Below, piece by piece: positions 16,986-26,752 of a DNA stretch of 64,000 nucleotides (its first letter is position 1; each line of letters opens with the position of its first letter). The notes below the pieces were generated by a model. That model was not told the DNA's origin. It saw only the letters and a list, made by a program, of their open reading frames with translations, and made no database searches. Position numbers and translations under genes: made by a program. Source of the stretch: Mycobacterium sp. 050128 (lineage in GTDB: Bacteria; Actinomycetota; Actinomycetes; Mycobacteriales; Mycobacteriaceae); the NCBI RefSeq assembly GCF_036409155.1, contig NZ_JAZGLW010000009.1, positions 1-64,000 on the forward strand, given 5' to 3'.

Positions 16986-17585
16986 GTGAGTGAAGTGCCT
17001 ACACGGGATCGGTTGGTCTCCGAAGGGATGCGCCTGTTCAGCGAGCAGGGCTACCAAGAAACCAGCGTCGCCCAAATTGAAGCCGCCGCTGGCCTGGCAC
17101 CGGGATCAGGTGCGCTGTACAACCACTTCAAATCCAAGGAAGCCCTTCTCGAAGCGGGCATCGACCGCCAGCTCGACCGCCGCAACGCCCTGCGTGACAT
17201 CCGCGCCCTGTTCGCCGGGCTCGGCGACTTGCGAAGTGAACTGACGATGCTGGGGCGATACATGCTCGCCGTGCTCGACGAGGAAACACAACTGCTACAA
17301 ATCGCCTCCCGCGTTCCGTCGAATCGCTCTAAAGCCCGACTCACCGATGCCTACGCCGCGCTGTTCGACGGGCTCTACGCCGAACTGTCCAACTGGGTGC
17401 AGAGCTGGGTCCCGGCAGTCGACAAGCAGGGTGCGGCAACCGTCGCCGCGGTCGCGGTCAACGCACTGCTCGGTAAACGCGCGACGCGCACCCTATTCGG
17501 CGCTACCGCAACAGATCTGCCCGACGAGCAATACGTCGCCGAATGGACAGCCCTGCTGGAGCGTCGGATCGAATCACTGCGCTAG
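16986..17585 (+). CDS. TetR-family transcriptional regulator
   Basis: About 199 residues. The N-terminal helix-turn-helix (SVAQIEAAAGLAPGSGALYN, then HFKSKEALLEA) is typical. The C-terminal ligand domain is poorly conserved, as usual. GTG 16986 is preferred over GTG 16965 because the candidate operator covers the latter. The YrbE permease gene starts nine bases after its stop, so the two form an operon. Confidence 0.9.
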   Translation: MSEVPTRDRLVSEGMRLFSEQGYQETSVAQIEAAAGLAPGSGALYNHFKSKEALLEAGIDRQLDRRNALRDIRALFAGLGDLRSELTMLGRYMLAVLDEETQLLQIASRVPSNRSKARLTDAYAALFDGLYAELSNWVQSWVPAVDKQGAATVAAVAVNALLGKRATRTLFGATATDLPDEQYVAEWTALLERRIESLR

Positions 17586-17594
17586 GAGCCCATC

Positions 17595-18395
17595 ATGGTC
17601 ACGACGTCAGAGACGCTCACCGGTTACCTGCGCGACCGTTTGACACCCCCTCTTACAATGGTTGGCGGCTTCTTTCGCATGTGCGTGCTGACCGGAAAAG
17701 CGCTGTTCCGTCGGCCATTTCAATGGCGCGAATTCGTCCAGCAATGCTGGTTCATCATGCGGGTGGCGTTTCTGCCGACCATCATGGTCGCGATTCCGCT
17801 GACCGTCCTTCTCATTTTCACCCTCAACGTTCTGTTGGCCCAGTTCGGTGCCGCCGACCTATCCGGTGCAGGCGCAGCAATCGGTGCGGTCACCCAACTC
17901 GGGCCTCAGGTCACGGTGCTGGTAGTAGCCGGGGCCGGGGCCACAGCAATCTGCGCAGACCTCGGTGCTCGCACCATCCGCGAAGAAATCGACGCGATGG
18001 AAGTGCTCGGCATCGACCCCATCCACCGGCTCGTTGTGCCCCGGGTCATCGCCGCAACCCTGGTCTCAACACTGCTCAACGGACTAGTCATCACCGTCGG
18101 CCTAATCGGCGGCTACCTCTTCGGCGTCTACCTGCAAAACGTGTCGCGCGGCGCCTATCTCGCCACCCTGACCACCATCACCGGCCTGCCAGAAGTGGTC
18201 ATCGCGATGATCAAAGCAGCATCATTTGGTCTCATCGCCGGCTTGGTCGGCTGTTACCGCGGACTCACCGTCCGCGGTGGCTCCAAAGGCCTTGGCACCG
18301 CCGTCAACGAAACCGTCGTGCTATGCGTGGTCGCCCTTTTCGCTGTCAACGTCGTGCTCACCAGCATCGGCGTACGTTTCGGCACCGGACACTGA
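17595..18395 (+). CDS. YrbE/MlaE-family ABC permease (Mce system, YrbE-A type)
   Basis: 266 residues with five or six membrane helices and the MlaE coupling region ADLGARTIREEIDAMEVLGI. In mycobacteria, yrbEA and yrbEB head mce operons importing lipids or sterols. Here only the A-type permease is present: no yrbEB and no mceA-F follow. It is therefore an orphan, or what is left of an mce locus, and may need a chromosomal partner. The sequence itself is full length and intact. Confidence 0.92.
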   Translation: MVTTSETLTGYLRDRLTPPLTMVGGFFRMCVLTGKALFRRPFQWREFVQQCWFIMRVAFLPTIMVAIPLTVLLIFTLNVLLAQFGAADLSGAGAAIGAVTQLGPQVTVLVVAGAGATAICADLGARTIREEIDAMEVLGIDPIHRLVVPRVIAATLVSTLLNGLVITVGLIGGYLFGVYLQNVSRGAYLATLTTITGLPEVVIAMIKAASFGLIAGLVGCYRGLTVRGGSKGLGTAVNETVVLCVVALFAVNVVLTSIGVRFGTGH

Positions 18396-18774
18396 GCGGG
18401 TAGCCGGCAATCGGTCTACAACTACCTCAGCGGCTCCGCTGCGCGCCTGGCCAAAGTCACCTAGGCGGCCAGCACGAAACGTAGTAATCATCGAACCGCC
18501 CCGTGCGGCCAAAGAATCGGCTTACGCTGTAGGGCTCTCGGCTCCACCTAAGATTCTGACTTGCGTTGCTACACAACATCACTTGGCGCCACACGACGCG
18601 ACGGGGACGAGCGCGGATTAAGTGCGACCGAGATGCCCACTTCCCGTGTGGCCTGCGTCATTAGTGGGAATGCCATCCATCCGCATCCATGAATCAGTCT
18701 GCGAGGTTGGTCTTGCCCGCGGCAGTCCCCCAGTCCGATGCTCCTAACGCGGCGTCGGAATATGCTCGACCGCT
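18396..18774. other. gene-free gap after the orphan permease
   Basis: No supported gene and no recognisable yrbEB start. This is probably the break point where the mce locus was lost. Confidence 0.45.
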
Positions 18775-20331
18775 ATGGGTCTCAACCTCGACATGAATGT
18801 GTCATTTCGACACAGCCATCGCTTCGGCGAACTCGTCGAAGCGATTTATTACGCCACTTCGGTCTCGACGCCCGAAACCCATTGGGTGGAGTGGAAAAGC
18901 ACCCTGGACTTCTCCAAGGCGAAGGACAAGGTGAGCGCGGCCAAAGCGATCATCGCTTTCGCCAATCGCGACCCGGCGAACGCGGCCCGCGAGTGCGAGG
19001 GCGAAGGGTACCTCGTCGTGGGCGTTGCGCCTGACGGCGTGCTCGGCGGCGTCGCGGTGCACGACGCGGCCGATCTCGCCGGGATGCTGCGAACCTACGT
19101 CGACGGACCACACTGGGACGTCGACTACGTCGAATTCCACGGGCAAGACGTCCTGATCATCACGGTCGCACCGCCGCATCCCGGCCACCGGATCCACTCC
19201 CTGGTCAAGGACTACGAAAGCTACAGGTCCGGAACCGTTTTCCGCCGCGGCATCTCCGGCTCCGAGCCAGCAACCCATCGGGAACTCAACGAGCTGCAGA
19301 ACCGGCTCCTGCAGGACCCTCCGGTCTCTGACAGCGACGCGTTCGACGAGGCGATCGGTAGCGGCAACTACCGGTTGGCTGGCCGCCTGATGCGCAGCGC
19401 CGCCCGCGGTGTGATCAACGTATGCAGCGACCCTGAACAGTTTCCACCCGGCTTCGCCAGTCGAGTGCCGACGGAGCAGATCACCCGATATGTCGAGATC
19501 GCTGATGGCTACCGCGAGGCCGCGTCGCCTTTGCTTCCTCTCGTCATCGAGGGCTGTCGGGTCGAAAGCACTTCGCTTGAAGTCGAGTATCGACAGGTCA
19601 TCACCGCACTCGCCGAGCCGAGACCGCTTGTCCAAGAGAGTGGTTCGCTCATCACAAGTGTCCGAAACCAACAACTGGAGGCGTTGGCACTGCTGCCAGC
19701 GACGCTCACGATGTACGCTGGCACGATCGCGGCAGTTGAACACGAGAACTACGGCGCCATCCGCGCTCTGACCGTCGATGCCACCGTCGATTGGTCCCTT
19801 TTTACGAACCGCAAGGTGGCGGTCCTCGATAAGGCTGGCCCCTGGGAGATTGTCGGCCACGAGCGGCATCTCGGACTTGCCCTGCGTGCCGCCCAGACAG
19901 GTGTACTCACCGAACAGCTGCTGGACGCCCTCGCAGCGGGTCGACTTCCGCGCCGACCGGTCTACGCAGTCTCGGCCTTCTTGTTCGATGCGCTGCGGAC
20001 GTACTTTCCCGACCACACCGATTCCCAGTACCTCAGGCTGTTCGATGCCGCCGAGATCTTTTTCTGCCTTATAGTCACCGATCTGGCGGCTCAACGTAAC
20101 CCAGGCCTCCTCGACCAGCCCTGGCTGGGGCTGTTCGTCACGCACGCGGCCGAGAGTCACCCCTTCGATGAGACTCAGGTCGCGCACATGTTGGCGGATG
20201 CACGAAGCGCGGGCGATCAGTGGCCACCCGTAGAAGCCGGTCTGTTCGGGGGATCAAAGAAACGGCTACAGGAAGCCGTAGACACCGTGTGGACGGCCAC
20301 CGTGGCGGAGCTGCGCCACGGACCTTTCTGA
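18775..20331 (+). CDS. Schlafen AlbA_2-domain protein
   Basis: 518 residues. Residues about 20-165 form an AlbA_2 (divergent AAA_4) domain: WVEWKSTLDFSKAK, then AIIAFANRDP, GYLVVGVAPDGVLGGV and VLIITVAPPHPG. AlbA_2 domains bind nucleic acid and occur in Schlafen-like regulators and in several antiviral proteins. The remaining about 350 residues are helix-rich and unfamiliar, with no second catalytic motif. It stands alone, convergent with the RES-domain gene. A defence role is inferred from domain and neighbourhood only. Confidence 0.75.
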   Translation: MGLNLDMNVSFRHSHRFGELVEAIYYATSVSTPETHWVEWKSTLDFSKAKDKVSAAKAIIAFANRDPANAARECEGEGYLVVGVAPDGVLGGVAVHDAADLAGMLRTYVDGPHWDVDYVEFHGQDVLIITVAPPHPGHRIHSLVKDYESYRSGTVFRRGISGSEPATHRELNELQNRLLQDPPVSDSDAFDEAIGSGNYRLAGRLMRSAARGVINVCSDPEQFPPGFASRVPTEQITRYVEIADGYREAASPLLPLVIEGCRVESTSLEVEYRQVITALAEPRPLVQESGSLITSVRNQQLEALALLPATLTMYAGTIAAVEHENYGAIRALTVDATVDWSLFTNRKVAVLDKAGPWEIVGHERHLGLALRAAQTGVLTEQLLDALAAGRLPRRPVYAVSAFLFDALRTYFPDHTDSQYLRLFDAAEIFFCLIVTDLAAQRNPGLLDQPWLGLFVTHAAESHPFDETQVAHMLADARSAGDQWPPVEAGLFGGSKKRLQEAVDTVWTATVAELRHGPF

Positions 20332-20534
20332 CACCCCGTCGCGACGATGCCTTGATAGACAGGCGCATTTCAGCGAACTGTTTGAACGTTGCCAGGCCCA
20401 GCTGACCGCGGCCTAGCCTAAGAACTTCAAAGCCCTTGCGTTCATATAGACGCTGCGCCGGGTCGCGTACATGCACATTCGTGCACATCGCCCTTCGAGC
20501 AACAATGTTGTTACGGTCCGCTACTCGCCGCCGA

Positions 20535-21752
20535 TTACGGCCATCCCGCCACAGGTACCCAGCTGGGAATGGCCTTCCGCCAGGTGCAGGCGGTCATCGT
20601 GAGGCGTGGCCTGCCAGGGAGTGTCAGCGGCAACTTTGGGTTCGCATCGGTAGTCGGCAGGGACAAACGATCTTCAAACAGCACCAAGTTGCGCCCGTTT
20701 GGGTGCACTGCGCTCGGATAGGCGATCCCATCGACGTCGATAGCCGGGAGCGTTGTCATCACACCGGTGCTGCGCTGAATGGCTTCCACGAGATACTGCG
20801 TCGGCAGGTAGTTGAGGCCCTGCGGGTCGGCCGCGGGATCGACCGGGCGGCAGATGGAGTCGACGAAGCGGTTCAAAAACACTGTTTGAGTGACCTGTTC
20901 ACGATCCCCGGTAAGGAAATCAACCGGATATGGTGCGCCCGTCAGATCCAGCACGACGATATCAGCGTCGGCGACGAAGGCGCCGTAGACCGCATACGGC
21001 GAAGTCGGAGAATGGCCAAAGACCTCGGCCAGGGCCGTTTCAACCTCCTGTGCTGCGTAAAAGAGCGGGATCCCAGCGGGATTCATCCGGCCTGCTCTTG
21101 CGAGCGTGGGCGGCGGTGGCATGATCTGGTCGACAGTGGCATGCTCCGCATCCAGTCCCTCGTGCGTCCTAGATCGGTAGACTGCAGTGCCAGCAGGGAT
21201 GACGGTCCGCAGCGATGCATCGGATAACTGCGCTAGCGTACCGGCCACAACGGTGTAGAGCTGCGGCTCATGCTCAAGGAGATATTCCAGTACTGTGAAA
21301 CGTGCCCGATGCTGGAGCACAAGGGTAAATTCCTCCCAGTCGGCGATGACCTGCTCACTCAAATCACCTCTCTCCCAATAGGTTGAGATCCACTCGCTAC
21401 CGTCCAACGCCTCAACGATCGCTACGCATGCTGGATCATCGGCTCCGGTCAGCAGTTCGATCATCTGGTAGGTATCCGCGGATTGATCCCCGAACTCTTT
21501 GTGAAAACGGCCGGCAGCCGTGCTGGTTTCATACGGCTGATACAGCCAGCTCGCTTTCTCTAGGACCAGCTGAATGAGGGTGTCCAGAGAACCCGCCGGT
21601 GTGCGCTGACAAGCGAAACACTCCAGTGGACGCCCAGCGTCAACGGTCTGTGCCTCGGCGCTGTCTGCCACACACTGTCGCGCGGTTTGGCTGGTGAAGT
21701 GCTCGACGCACACAAGCCGCCCAGTCTCGATGAACCGCTCCTCCGATGCCAT
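20535..21752 (-). CDS. HEPN/RES N-terminal plus RES-domain protein (possible NAD-targeting toxin)
   Basis: About 405 residues. The N-terminal half has a CVEHF...CFACQ Cys/His start and a helical HEPN/RES-type region (YQPYETSTAAGRFHKEF). The C-terminal half is a RES domain with the active-site Arg (VYRSRTHEG), then RMNPAGIPLFYAA and TALAEVFGH. RES toxins degrade NAD+ and normally pair with a Xre antitoxin, which is absent here. Fused HEPN/RES forms without an antitoxin are a distinct group whose role is unclear. ATG 21752 has AAGGAAGG six bases upstream. Confidence 0.78.
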   Translation of the reverse strand: MASEERFIETGRLVCVEHFTSQTARQCVADSAEAQTVDAGRPLECFACQRTPAGSLDTLIQLVLEKASWLYQPYETSTAAGRFHKEFGDQSADTYQMIELLTGADDPACVAIVEALDGSEWISTYWERGDLSEQVIADWEEFTLVLQHRARFTVLEYLLEHEPQLYTVVAGTLAQLSDASLRTVIPAGTAVYRSRTHEGLDAEHATVDQIMPPPPTLARAGRMNPAGIPLFYAAQEVETALAEVFGHSPTSPYAVYGAFVADADIVVLDLTGAPYPVDFLTGDREQVTQTVFLNRFVDSICRPVDPAADPQGLNYLPTQYLVEAIQRSTGVMTTLPAIDVDGIAYPSAVHPNGRNLVLFEDRLSLPTTDANPKLPLTLPGRPRLTMTACTWRKAIPSWVPVAGWP

Positions 21753-21990
21753 GACGTCCCTTCCTTCTCGGGGCGCGTGCGATCGTCGCGTCCCCAACAA
21801 AGCCCCAGCTCATGGTGTCTCTTATTCTCTCGGGAATCTATCCGCGGTCTTAGGGCCGTAAGTGCAAGGCCGCCCGATCCTCCGGATGGGCGCAGTTAGC
21901 CGTCGGGGTGATCAGACGCCGACTCCGATCCGCCATCTCAGATGAAGACTGGCCGGCGTCAACGTGTCTCGATCAAGCTGACGGTTCCCA

Positions 21991-22503
21991 TCACGAGACC
22001 GCCAGATTCACTGAGACCGGACAGTTTTGCGTGAACCACTCGCCGTGTGCGGAGCGCCAGTTGACTCGGACAACGAATCCAGGTCGATCGGAATCAACAG
22101 ATCTGACCTCTGCATTCCGCGTTCCTTTGTGCGTGCCAACCATCATTTGACGTTTGAGTCGGTCGTCGGCGCAGAAATTCACGTAGCACGGGAGTCCCGA
22201 CGATGACGACAGGCGATCGGTGCTATACGGCGGAACGCTCTGCGCTGTCCCGATAACTCGGTCCCACGCCGTCACGCTGACCTCGTAGGCGGTGTCCTCT
22301 CCCACATTGGCGACGTACGCATGGCGAGGGTCAGTGTCCCACCGACCGACCTGCCAGCTCACCCCCGGCCGACGTGCACTGGCCGTCGAATGAGGTTGCC
22401 GTTTAGACCGCCTTTGGTAGACGACGAAGAAGACGAGCAGGACGGCCCACACGGCGGTGACCACCGCTAAGACCAGGAACGGGACCATCATCGGATCCGC
22501 CAC
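21991..22503 (-). CDS. membrane-anchored protein of unknown function
   Basis: 170 residues: one N-terminal membrane helix (FLVLAVVTAVWAVLLVFFVV), a basic stop-transfer (YQRRSKRQ), and a soluble beta-rich domain (AYEVSVTAWDRVIG, then FVVRVNWRSAHGEWFTQ). Conserved-looking, but I know no family. It is oriented like the RES-domain gene. Confidence 0.65.
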   Translation of the reverse strand: MADPMMVPFLVLAVVTAVWAVLLVFFVVYQRRSKRQPHSTASARRPGVSWQVGRWDTDPRHAYVANVGEDTAYEVSVTAWDRVIGTAQSVPPYSTDRLSSSSGLPCYVNFCADDRLKRQMMVGTHKGTRNAEVRSVDSDRPGFVVRVNWRSAHGEWFTQNCPVSVNLAVS

Positions 22504-22628
22504 AAACGAATCGTAATCCGCTAGCCAAGGTTGGGTAACACCCTTACAGACGTCCGATCTTGGTAAGAGTCAAGCCGAGGGCGCAGCTTGTGCGCATTGA
22601 CCGTGTGCCGTCGAGCTATGTTCGGCAG

Positions 22629-23027
22629 ATGCGCATCGACCTCATGGCGATCGTTGTGGAGGAGTACGACCCCGCCATCGCATTCTTCGTTGACTTGCTT
22701 GGGTTCGAGCTGGTCGAGGACTCACCGGCTTTGACCAATGACGGCCGCCCGAAACGCTGGGTCGTGGTCCGTCCGCCCAGGGCCCAAACTGGCATCCTGC
22801 TCGCCCGTGCAGACAGTGATACGCAAGCCGCTGCGATCGGGCAGCAATTCGCGGGCCGCGTCGGGTTCTTCTTGCGGGTCGATGATTTTCAGGTCGCATA
22901 TGACCGGATGGTCTGCGGCGGAGTTGAATTCGTGACCGAGCCCCGCGCAGAGCCGTATGGACGTGTCGCGGTCTTCCTCGACATCGCCGGGAACCGATGG
23001 GACCTCCTTGGACCGGATCGGTCATAG
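22629..23027 (+). CDS. VOC / glyoxalase-family protein
   Basis: About 132 residues with the glyoxalase/bleomycin-resistance fold: the start MRIDLMAIVVEEYDPAIAFF, DLLGFELVED, and the end GRVAVFLDIAGNRWDLLG with the usual late acidic or Asn/Arg site. The specific reaction cannot be assigned. ATG 22629 is the start where family similarity begins. Confidence 0.88.
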   Translation: MRIDLMAIVVEEYDPAIAFFVDLLGFELVEDSPALTNDGRPKRWVVVRPPRAQTGILLARADSDTQAAAIGQQFAGRVGFFLRVDDFQVAYDRMVCGGVEFVTEPRAEPYGRVAVFLDIAGNRWDLLGPDRS

Positions 23028-23057
23028 CCAACGGTGGCGTCCCACGCCGCGACTTGT

Positions 23058-23181
23058 CCTGGTGGAAGTCCGGCGGCGCGCACACCACCACCTCGTGGCC
23101 AGCGTCTTTGAGTGCGACGGCTAGGGCCACCATTGGCTGAGCCTCGCCTCGTGAACCGATCGTCGATAATACTGCGCGCAT
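23058..23181 (-). pseudogene. N-terminal remnant of an MGT-type glycosyltransferase
   Basis: ATG 23181 opens with MRAVLSTIGSRGEAQPMVAL, then AVALKDAGHEVVVCAPPDF, the typical start of GT1 glycosyltransferases of the mycobacterial GtfA/rhamnosyltransferase kind. After about 41 residues the similarity ends and the frame runs into the VOC gene, so only the first tenth survives. Confidence 0.7.
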
Positions 23182-23631
23182 CCTGATCTGCTGCTATCTC
23201 GTCAAAAGTGTTGCCGGACAGCAAGTCTGCACCAATGAGGGGGCCTTGCGGCAAGACCACCCAGCCGGTGCATACTGAAAGGGGAGGCGTCGCGCGCTGC
23301 GACCGTGAGGTCGGCCTCCCCCATCAACGGTGCGCAATCAACGAGCACACGCTGTCCGTCTTGGGCTACGCCCGATCGTCTGTCGAGTCTGAAAGCAACC
23401 AGTCTGCAGGCCGCCGACAGTAGACCCACCACACGCTGTGATCGATCGGTCCGACCCCTCGGCGATGGGCGCGAAAGCGTGCTGCCAACCTCTGGTGCAC
23501 GAGGGCAAATGTGAGCAATGTCATGACCTGTGAGCTTGAGGAAAATTCTTTCCTGACCCGCCTGGATATCGCGGCCAGGCGGGCCTACCTTCGGTCTCCG
23601 AGCGGATATCGGCCCGCCGCAAGGAGATCCA
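23182..23631. other. decayed coding region, no intact gene
   Basis: On the minus strand two frames look like a broken protein: QRVLVDCAPLMGEADLTVAA in one and GPLIGADLLSGNTFDEIAAD in the next, ending at the glycosyltransferase start. I do not recognise the family. The last 60 bases hold the promoter and AAGGAG ribosome site of the carotenoid oxygenase gene. Confidence 0.35.
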
Positions 23632-24990
23632 ATGCCTCAGGACGTCCCAATACATTTGGCAGGAAATAACATTCCCGTCGCCGAAGAAGCGACGCTTGTA
23701 CCCAGTCGTATCGTCGGTCAAATCCCCGACGGACTGTCCGGAACGTTCATCCGCAACGGCCCGAACGCGCGCACCGGCCATTCGCCACACTGGTTCGCCG
23801 GCGACGGCATGGTGCACGCGGTCTGCCTGCGCGACGGCAACGCCACCTGGTACCGCAACCGTTTCATCCGCACCCCGCTCTACAAAAACCCCACTCAGTC
23901 GCGCTACGCGCTGGCCCTCGACCCGCAAACCGGGGACATCGACTATCGCGTGAACACTGCCAACACCCATATCGTTGAACATGCCGGCCGCCTACTCGCG
24001 CTGGAAGAAGGTGGCCTGCCCTACGCACTCACCGCACTGTTGGACACCGTTGGCCCATACACGTTCGACGGGGCATTGAAGGGCCCGATGACCGCCCACC
24101 CGAAATCCTGCCCATTGACCGGAGACCTGCTGTTCTTCGGGTATCGCCTACGCCCACCCTTTCTGACCTACTACCGCGCCGACTCCCAGGGCATTCTGCG
24201 CACGTCACTGGATATCGATCTGCCGGCTGCGGTGATGATGCACGATTTCGCCATCACCGCCGAGCACGTCGTGTTCATGGACTTGCCGGTGGTCTTCGAC
24301 GTTTCCGCGGCAGCCGCCGGCGCACCGCCGTGGCGCTGGGACCCCTACCACCAAGCGCGATTCGGTGTGATGTCACGCCGCGACGAGGCCGCTCCCATCC
24401 GGTGGTTCGACGTCGACTCCTGCTTCGTGTGGCACACCATGAACGCCTACGAAGCCGGCGGCGCAATCGTCATCACCGGAACCCGCGTCGAAAGTCTCTG
24501 GCGCCAAGGACCCGACGACGTCACCGGCGGTATGCCGACACTGCACCGCTGGACCCTCAATCTCACCACCGGCGCCGTCACCGAAACCCCTCTGGATGAC
24601 ACCGCCTCGGAATACCCAAGGATCTCAGAATCGGTGTGTGGGCAGCCACACCGATTCGGCTACACCACCAGCTTCGCCCTGCAGGCCGAGCCGAACTCAT
24701 CCGAGATCTACAAATACGACCTGTGGAACGGAACACGAACGACATTTCGTTTTCCCCAAGGACATAGCTGCGGAGAAGCTGTCTTCGTCCCTTCCACCGA
24801 TATTCGGGCTAGCGAAGACGACGGCTACCTGATGACATTCGTGCACGATGGCAGCGACGCCACCAGTTACCTTGTGATTCTCGACGCCGCAGACCCGCTC
24901 ACCAGGCCAATCGCCGAGATCCACCTACCAGTACGCATACCCAACGGCTTCCACGGCAACTGGATCCCTTCCCGCGCTATCGGTGCATGA
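23632..24990 (+). CDS. carotenoid / stilbene cleavage oxygenase (RPE65 family)
   Basis: 452 residues. It has the family start (GLSGTFIRNGPNA), HWFAGDGMVHAV, and the four iron-binding His residues in the expected contexts: His156 (TAHPK), His204 (MMHDFAIT), His268 (WHTMNAYE) and His441 (FHGNW). These non-haem iron dioxygenases cleave carotenoids, apocarotenals or stilbenes. ATG 23632 has AAGGAG seven bases upstream. All key residues are present, so the enzyme is probably active. Confidence 0.93.
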   Translation: MPQDVPIHLAGNNIPVAEEATLVPSRIVGQIPDGLSGTFIRNGPNARTGHSPHWFAGDGMVHAVCLRDGNATWYRNRFIRTPLYKNPTQSRYALALDPQTGDIDYRVNTANTHIVEHAGRLLALEEGGLPYALTALLDTVGPYTFDGALKGPMTAHPKSCPLTGDLLFFGYRLRPPFLTYYRADSQGILRTSLDIDLPAAVMMHDFAITAEHVVFMDLPVVFDVSAAAAGAPPWRWDPYHQARFGVMSRRDEAAPIRWFDVDSCFVWHTMNAYEAGGAIVITGTRVESLWRQGPDDVTGGMPTLHRWTLNLTTGAVTETPLDDTASEYPRISESVCGQPHRFGYTTSFALQAEPNSSEIYKYDLWNGTRTTFRFPQGHSCGEAVFVPSTDIRASEDDGYLMTFVHDGSDATSYLVILDAADPLTRPIAEIHLPVRIPNGFHGNWIPSRAIGA

Positions 24991-25546
24991 GAATTCCCAT
25001 GAACAGGGCCAAACGGTGACGCTCCCACGCCCCACCAACATCACGGTTGGTCATGCGTCCGGGACCGGCCGTGTCGGTCCCGGACAACAACCGAGCAGTA
25101 CTTTGCCAGGTTGGGCGCCCACCCCGGTGGGTCATTTCACGAGACCCCCAGAGGGTCAATTTTCAGAGACCGTTGACAGGCTGCGTGTCCCGAGTGCGAG
25201 GACCGCAGAATATGAGCCTCTCCGTGTTCGTTATCCCTGTTGTGGGACAACTCATTTCGTTGTCGTATGTGAAGCTCCCGGTTGTGGCCCGCTGCCCTTC
25301 TGTATTGCTCGGCGCCGCAACTTTGTTCGATAAAGTGCGGAGCAGTTGCTGCAGCTTTGCGCGATGTATCAGATGAATCACACCAGGGGCAGCCGCCAGT
25401 CTGGGCTGTCGCGGGTGTTGAGTGCCGCTCCCCCGGTGGGGGATTCGTCATGGCTTCTTGACTCCACGCAGGACCGCATGGCACGGCACCGTCGCAGTCA
25501 ACCCTTGTACTAGGCACTGCGGCCGTCGATCTAGCGCTAGCTGCGG
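24991..25546. other. gene-free gap between convergent genes, with a GC hairpin
   Basis: No supported gene. A TCCCCC-GGT-GGGGGA palindrome at 25429-25443 may act as a bidirectional terminator-like structure; it lacks a T tract. Confidence 0.45.
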
Positions 25547-26365
25547 TCAGGTCTGGTCTTTGCGGGGTCGGCTGGGCGGCGGCGTGAATCCTTCGGGCCA
25601 TCTCGTCGTCGCGTTGTAGTAAATGTTTCCCAAGTCCGTACGCGCCAAGGTCGCGCCGATCAAGTTCGCGTCGGAAAGGTCTGCGGCATAGAGTTTTGCG
25701 CCGGTCAAATTTGTCTGATCTAAGGACGAGTAGTAGAGGTTCGCGATGCTCAAGTCGGCGCCGGTCAGATTCGCATCGGTGAACTTCGCCGCATTCAGGT
25801 TGGCCATCAGCAGGCCAGCGTCGACGAGGCTTGCAGATGGCAACCATGCGCCGACCAGGTACGACGCGTTTAGCAGCACCCCGTCGAGGTATGCCCTCGT
25901 CAGTATCACGTTGGCCAAGCAGGTGGTCTGGAGGTCGATTCTCTCGAATTGCGGTGCCGCACGATCACGGCGTCCTATTACCGCCAGGGCGGCTTGAACG
26001 TCGGCCAGCGGGACTGACAAGGCGTTGCATTTGTCTGCTGGCCCGGCGTGCGTGCGGATGTAGGCACTGAGTACTTCGAAGATCACACTGCGGTCTGCTG
26101 GCGAATCTCGGGTGAGACGTTCCAACGAGTAGATGCCGCCTAGCCGGATATCAAGCTTGTCGGAGCCGAGCTGTTCAACGGCCTTCGTGAATCGGTCAGT
26201 GACCTGGCCCTGCTCGGACAGGGCGTACTGCTTTTGAGTGGAACCCAGGGATTGAGCGGAGAACCACAATGCTGCGACAGCGGTGAGTGCCGTGGCTATC
26301 GCAGCGAGCCTCGGCCAGCCGCTCCAGCCAAACAGCCGGTTCACTCCCCGCCGGACGGAAGCCAT
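25547..26365 (-). CDS. membrane-anchored pentapeptide-repeat protein
   Basis: About 272 residues: an N-terminal membrane helix (LAAIATALTAVAALWFSA), a conserved juxtamembrane part (TDRFTKAVEQLGS, then RLGGIYSLERLTRDSP), and a C-terminal pentapeptide-repeat helix with A(D/N)LxxA units (ANLTGADLSIANLYYSSL). The juxtamembrane part with this repeat layout recurs in actinobacterial proteins of unknown role. The frame is open to 26500, so the true start may be further out. Confidence 0.85.
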   Translation of the reverse strand: MASVRRGVNRLFGWSGWPRLAAIATALTAVAALWFSAQSLGSTQKQYALSEQGQVTDRFTKAVEQLGSDKLDIRLGGIYSLERLTRDSPADRSVIFEVLSAYIRTHAGPADKCNALSVPLADVQAALAVIGRRDRAAPQFERIDLQTTCLANVILTRAYLDGVLLNASYLVGAWLPSASLVDAGLLMANLNAAKFTDANLTGADLSIANLYYSSLDQTNLTGAKLYAADLSDANLIGATLARTDLGNIYYNATTRWPEGFTPPPSRPRKDQT

Positions 26366-26752
26366 CGTGCGTTGCCGGCGGCTCGCAGGTGGCGCTGGTC
26401 GCCTCAGCCGCAGACGCTGTTGGCCGCGAGAGAGCCGACCGGCAGCAGCCTGATCGCGAGGTTCACGTGATGCCGCCGGCAACGGGCTCATACCTATCAA
26501 TCATCAGTCGGGCACGGCCAAACACACGAGTAGCGGACTACCCGTGTCGCGTGAGCATCCACCTCGAGCTCCGATAGCCAACCGGTCCGCAGCGGGATCG
26601 ACCGGTTGGCAGCGACGCGGTTTCTGTCGTTGCCGTGAGCAAATCCGGGCAGCCATCGACGCCGCCACATTCGAGCTAGGTCGAATGTCGCTGCTGCGGC
26701 GCGATTTGCGATGATGGAGTGGGCGATATCGCTTCCTCGGGGGGAGGTTCAC

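Noticed and set aside
11066..25233. A 16-of-17 base match (CTCCGTATTCGTTATCC at about 11066 and a one-base variant at about 25216) as att-like ends of an island
   Set aside because: A near-match of this length is expected several times by chance in 64 kb counting both strands, and the flanks do not align.
11259..25443. TCCCCC-NNN-GGGGGA hairpins as transposon ends
   Set aside because: Only two short copies, no target duplication, and both lie beyond gene ends, so a transcription role is more likely.
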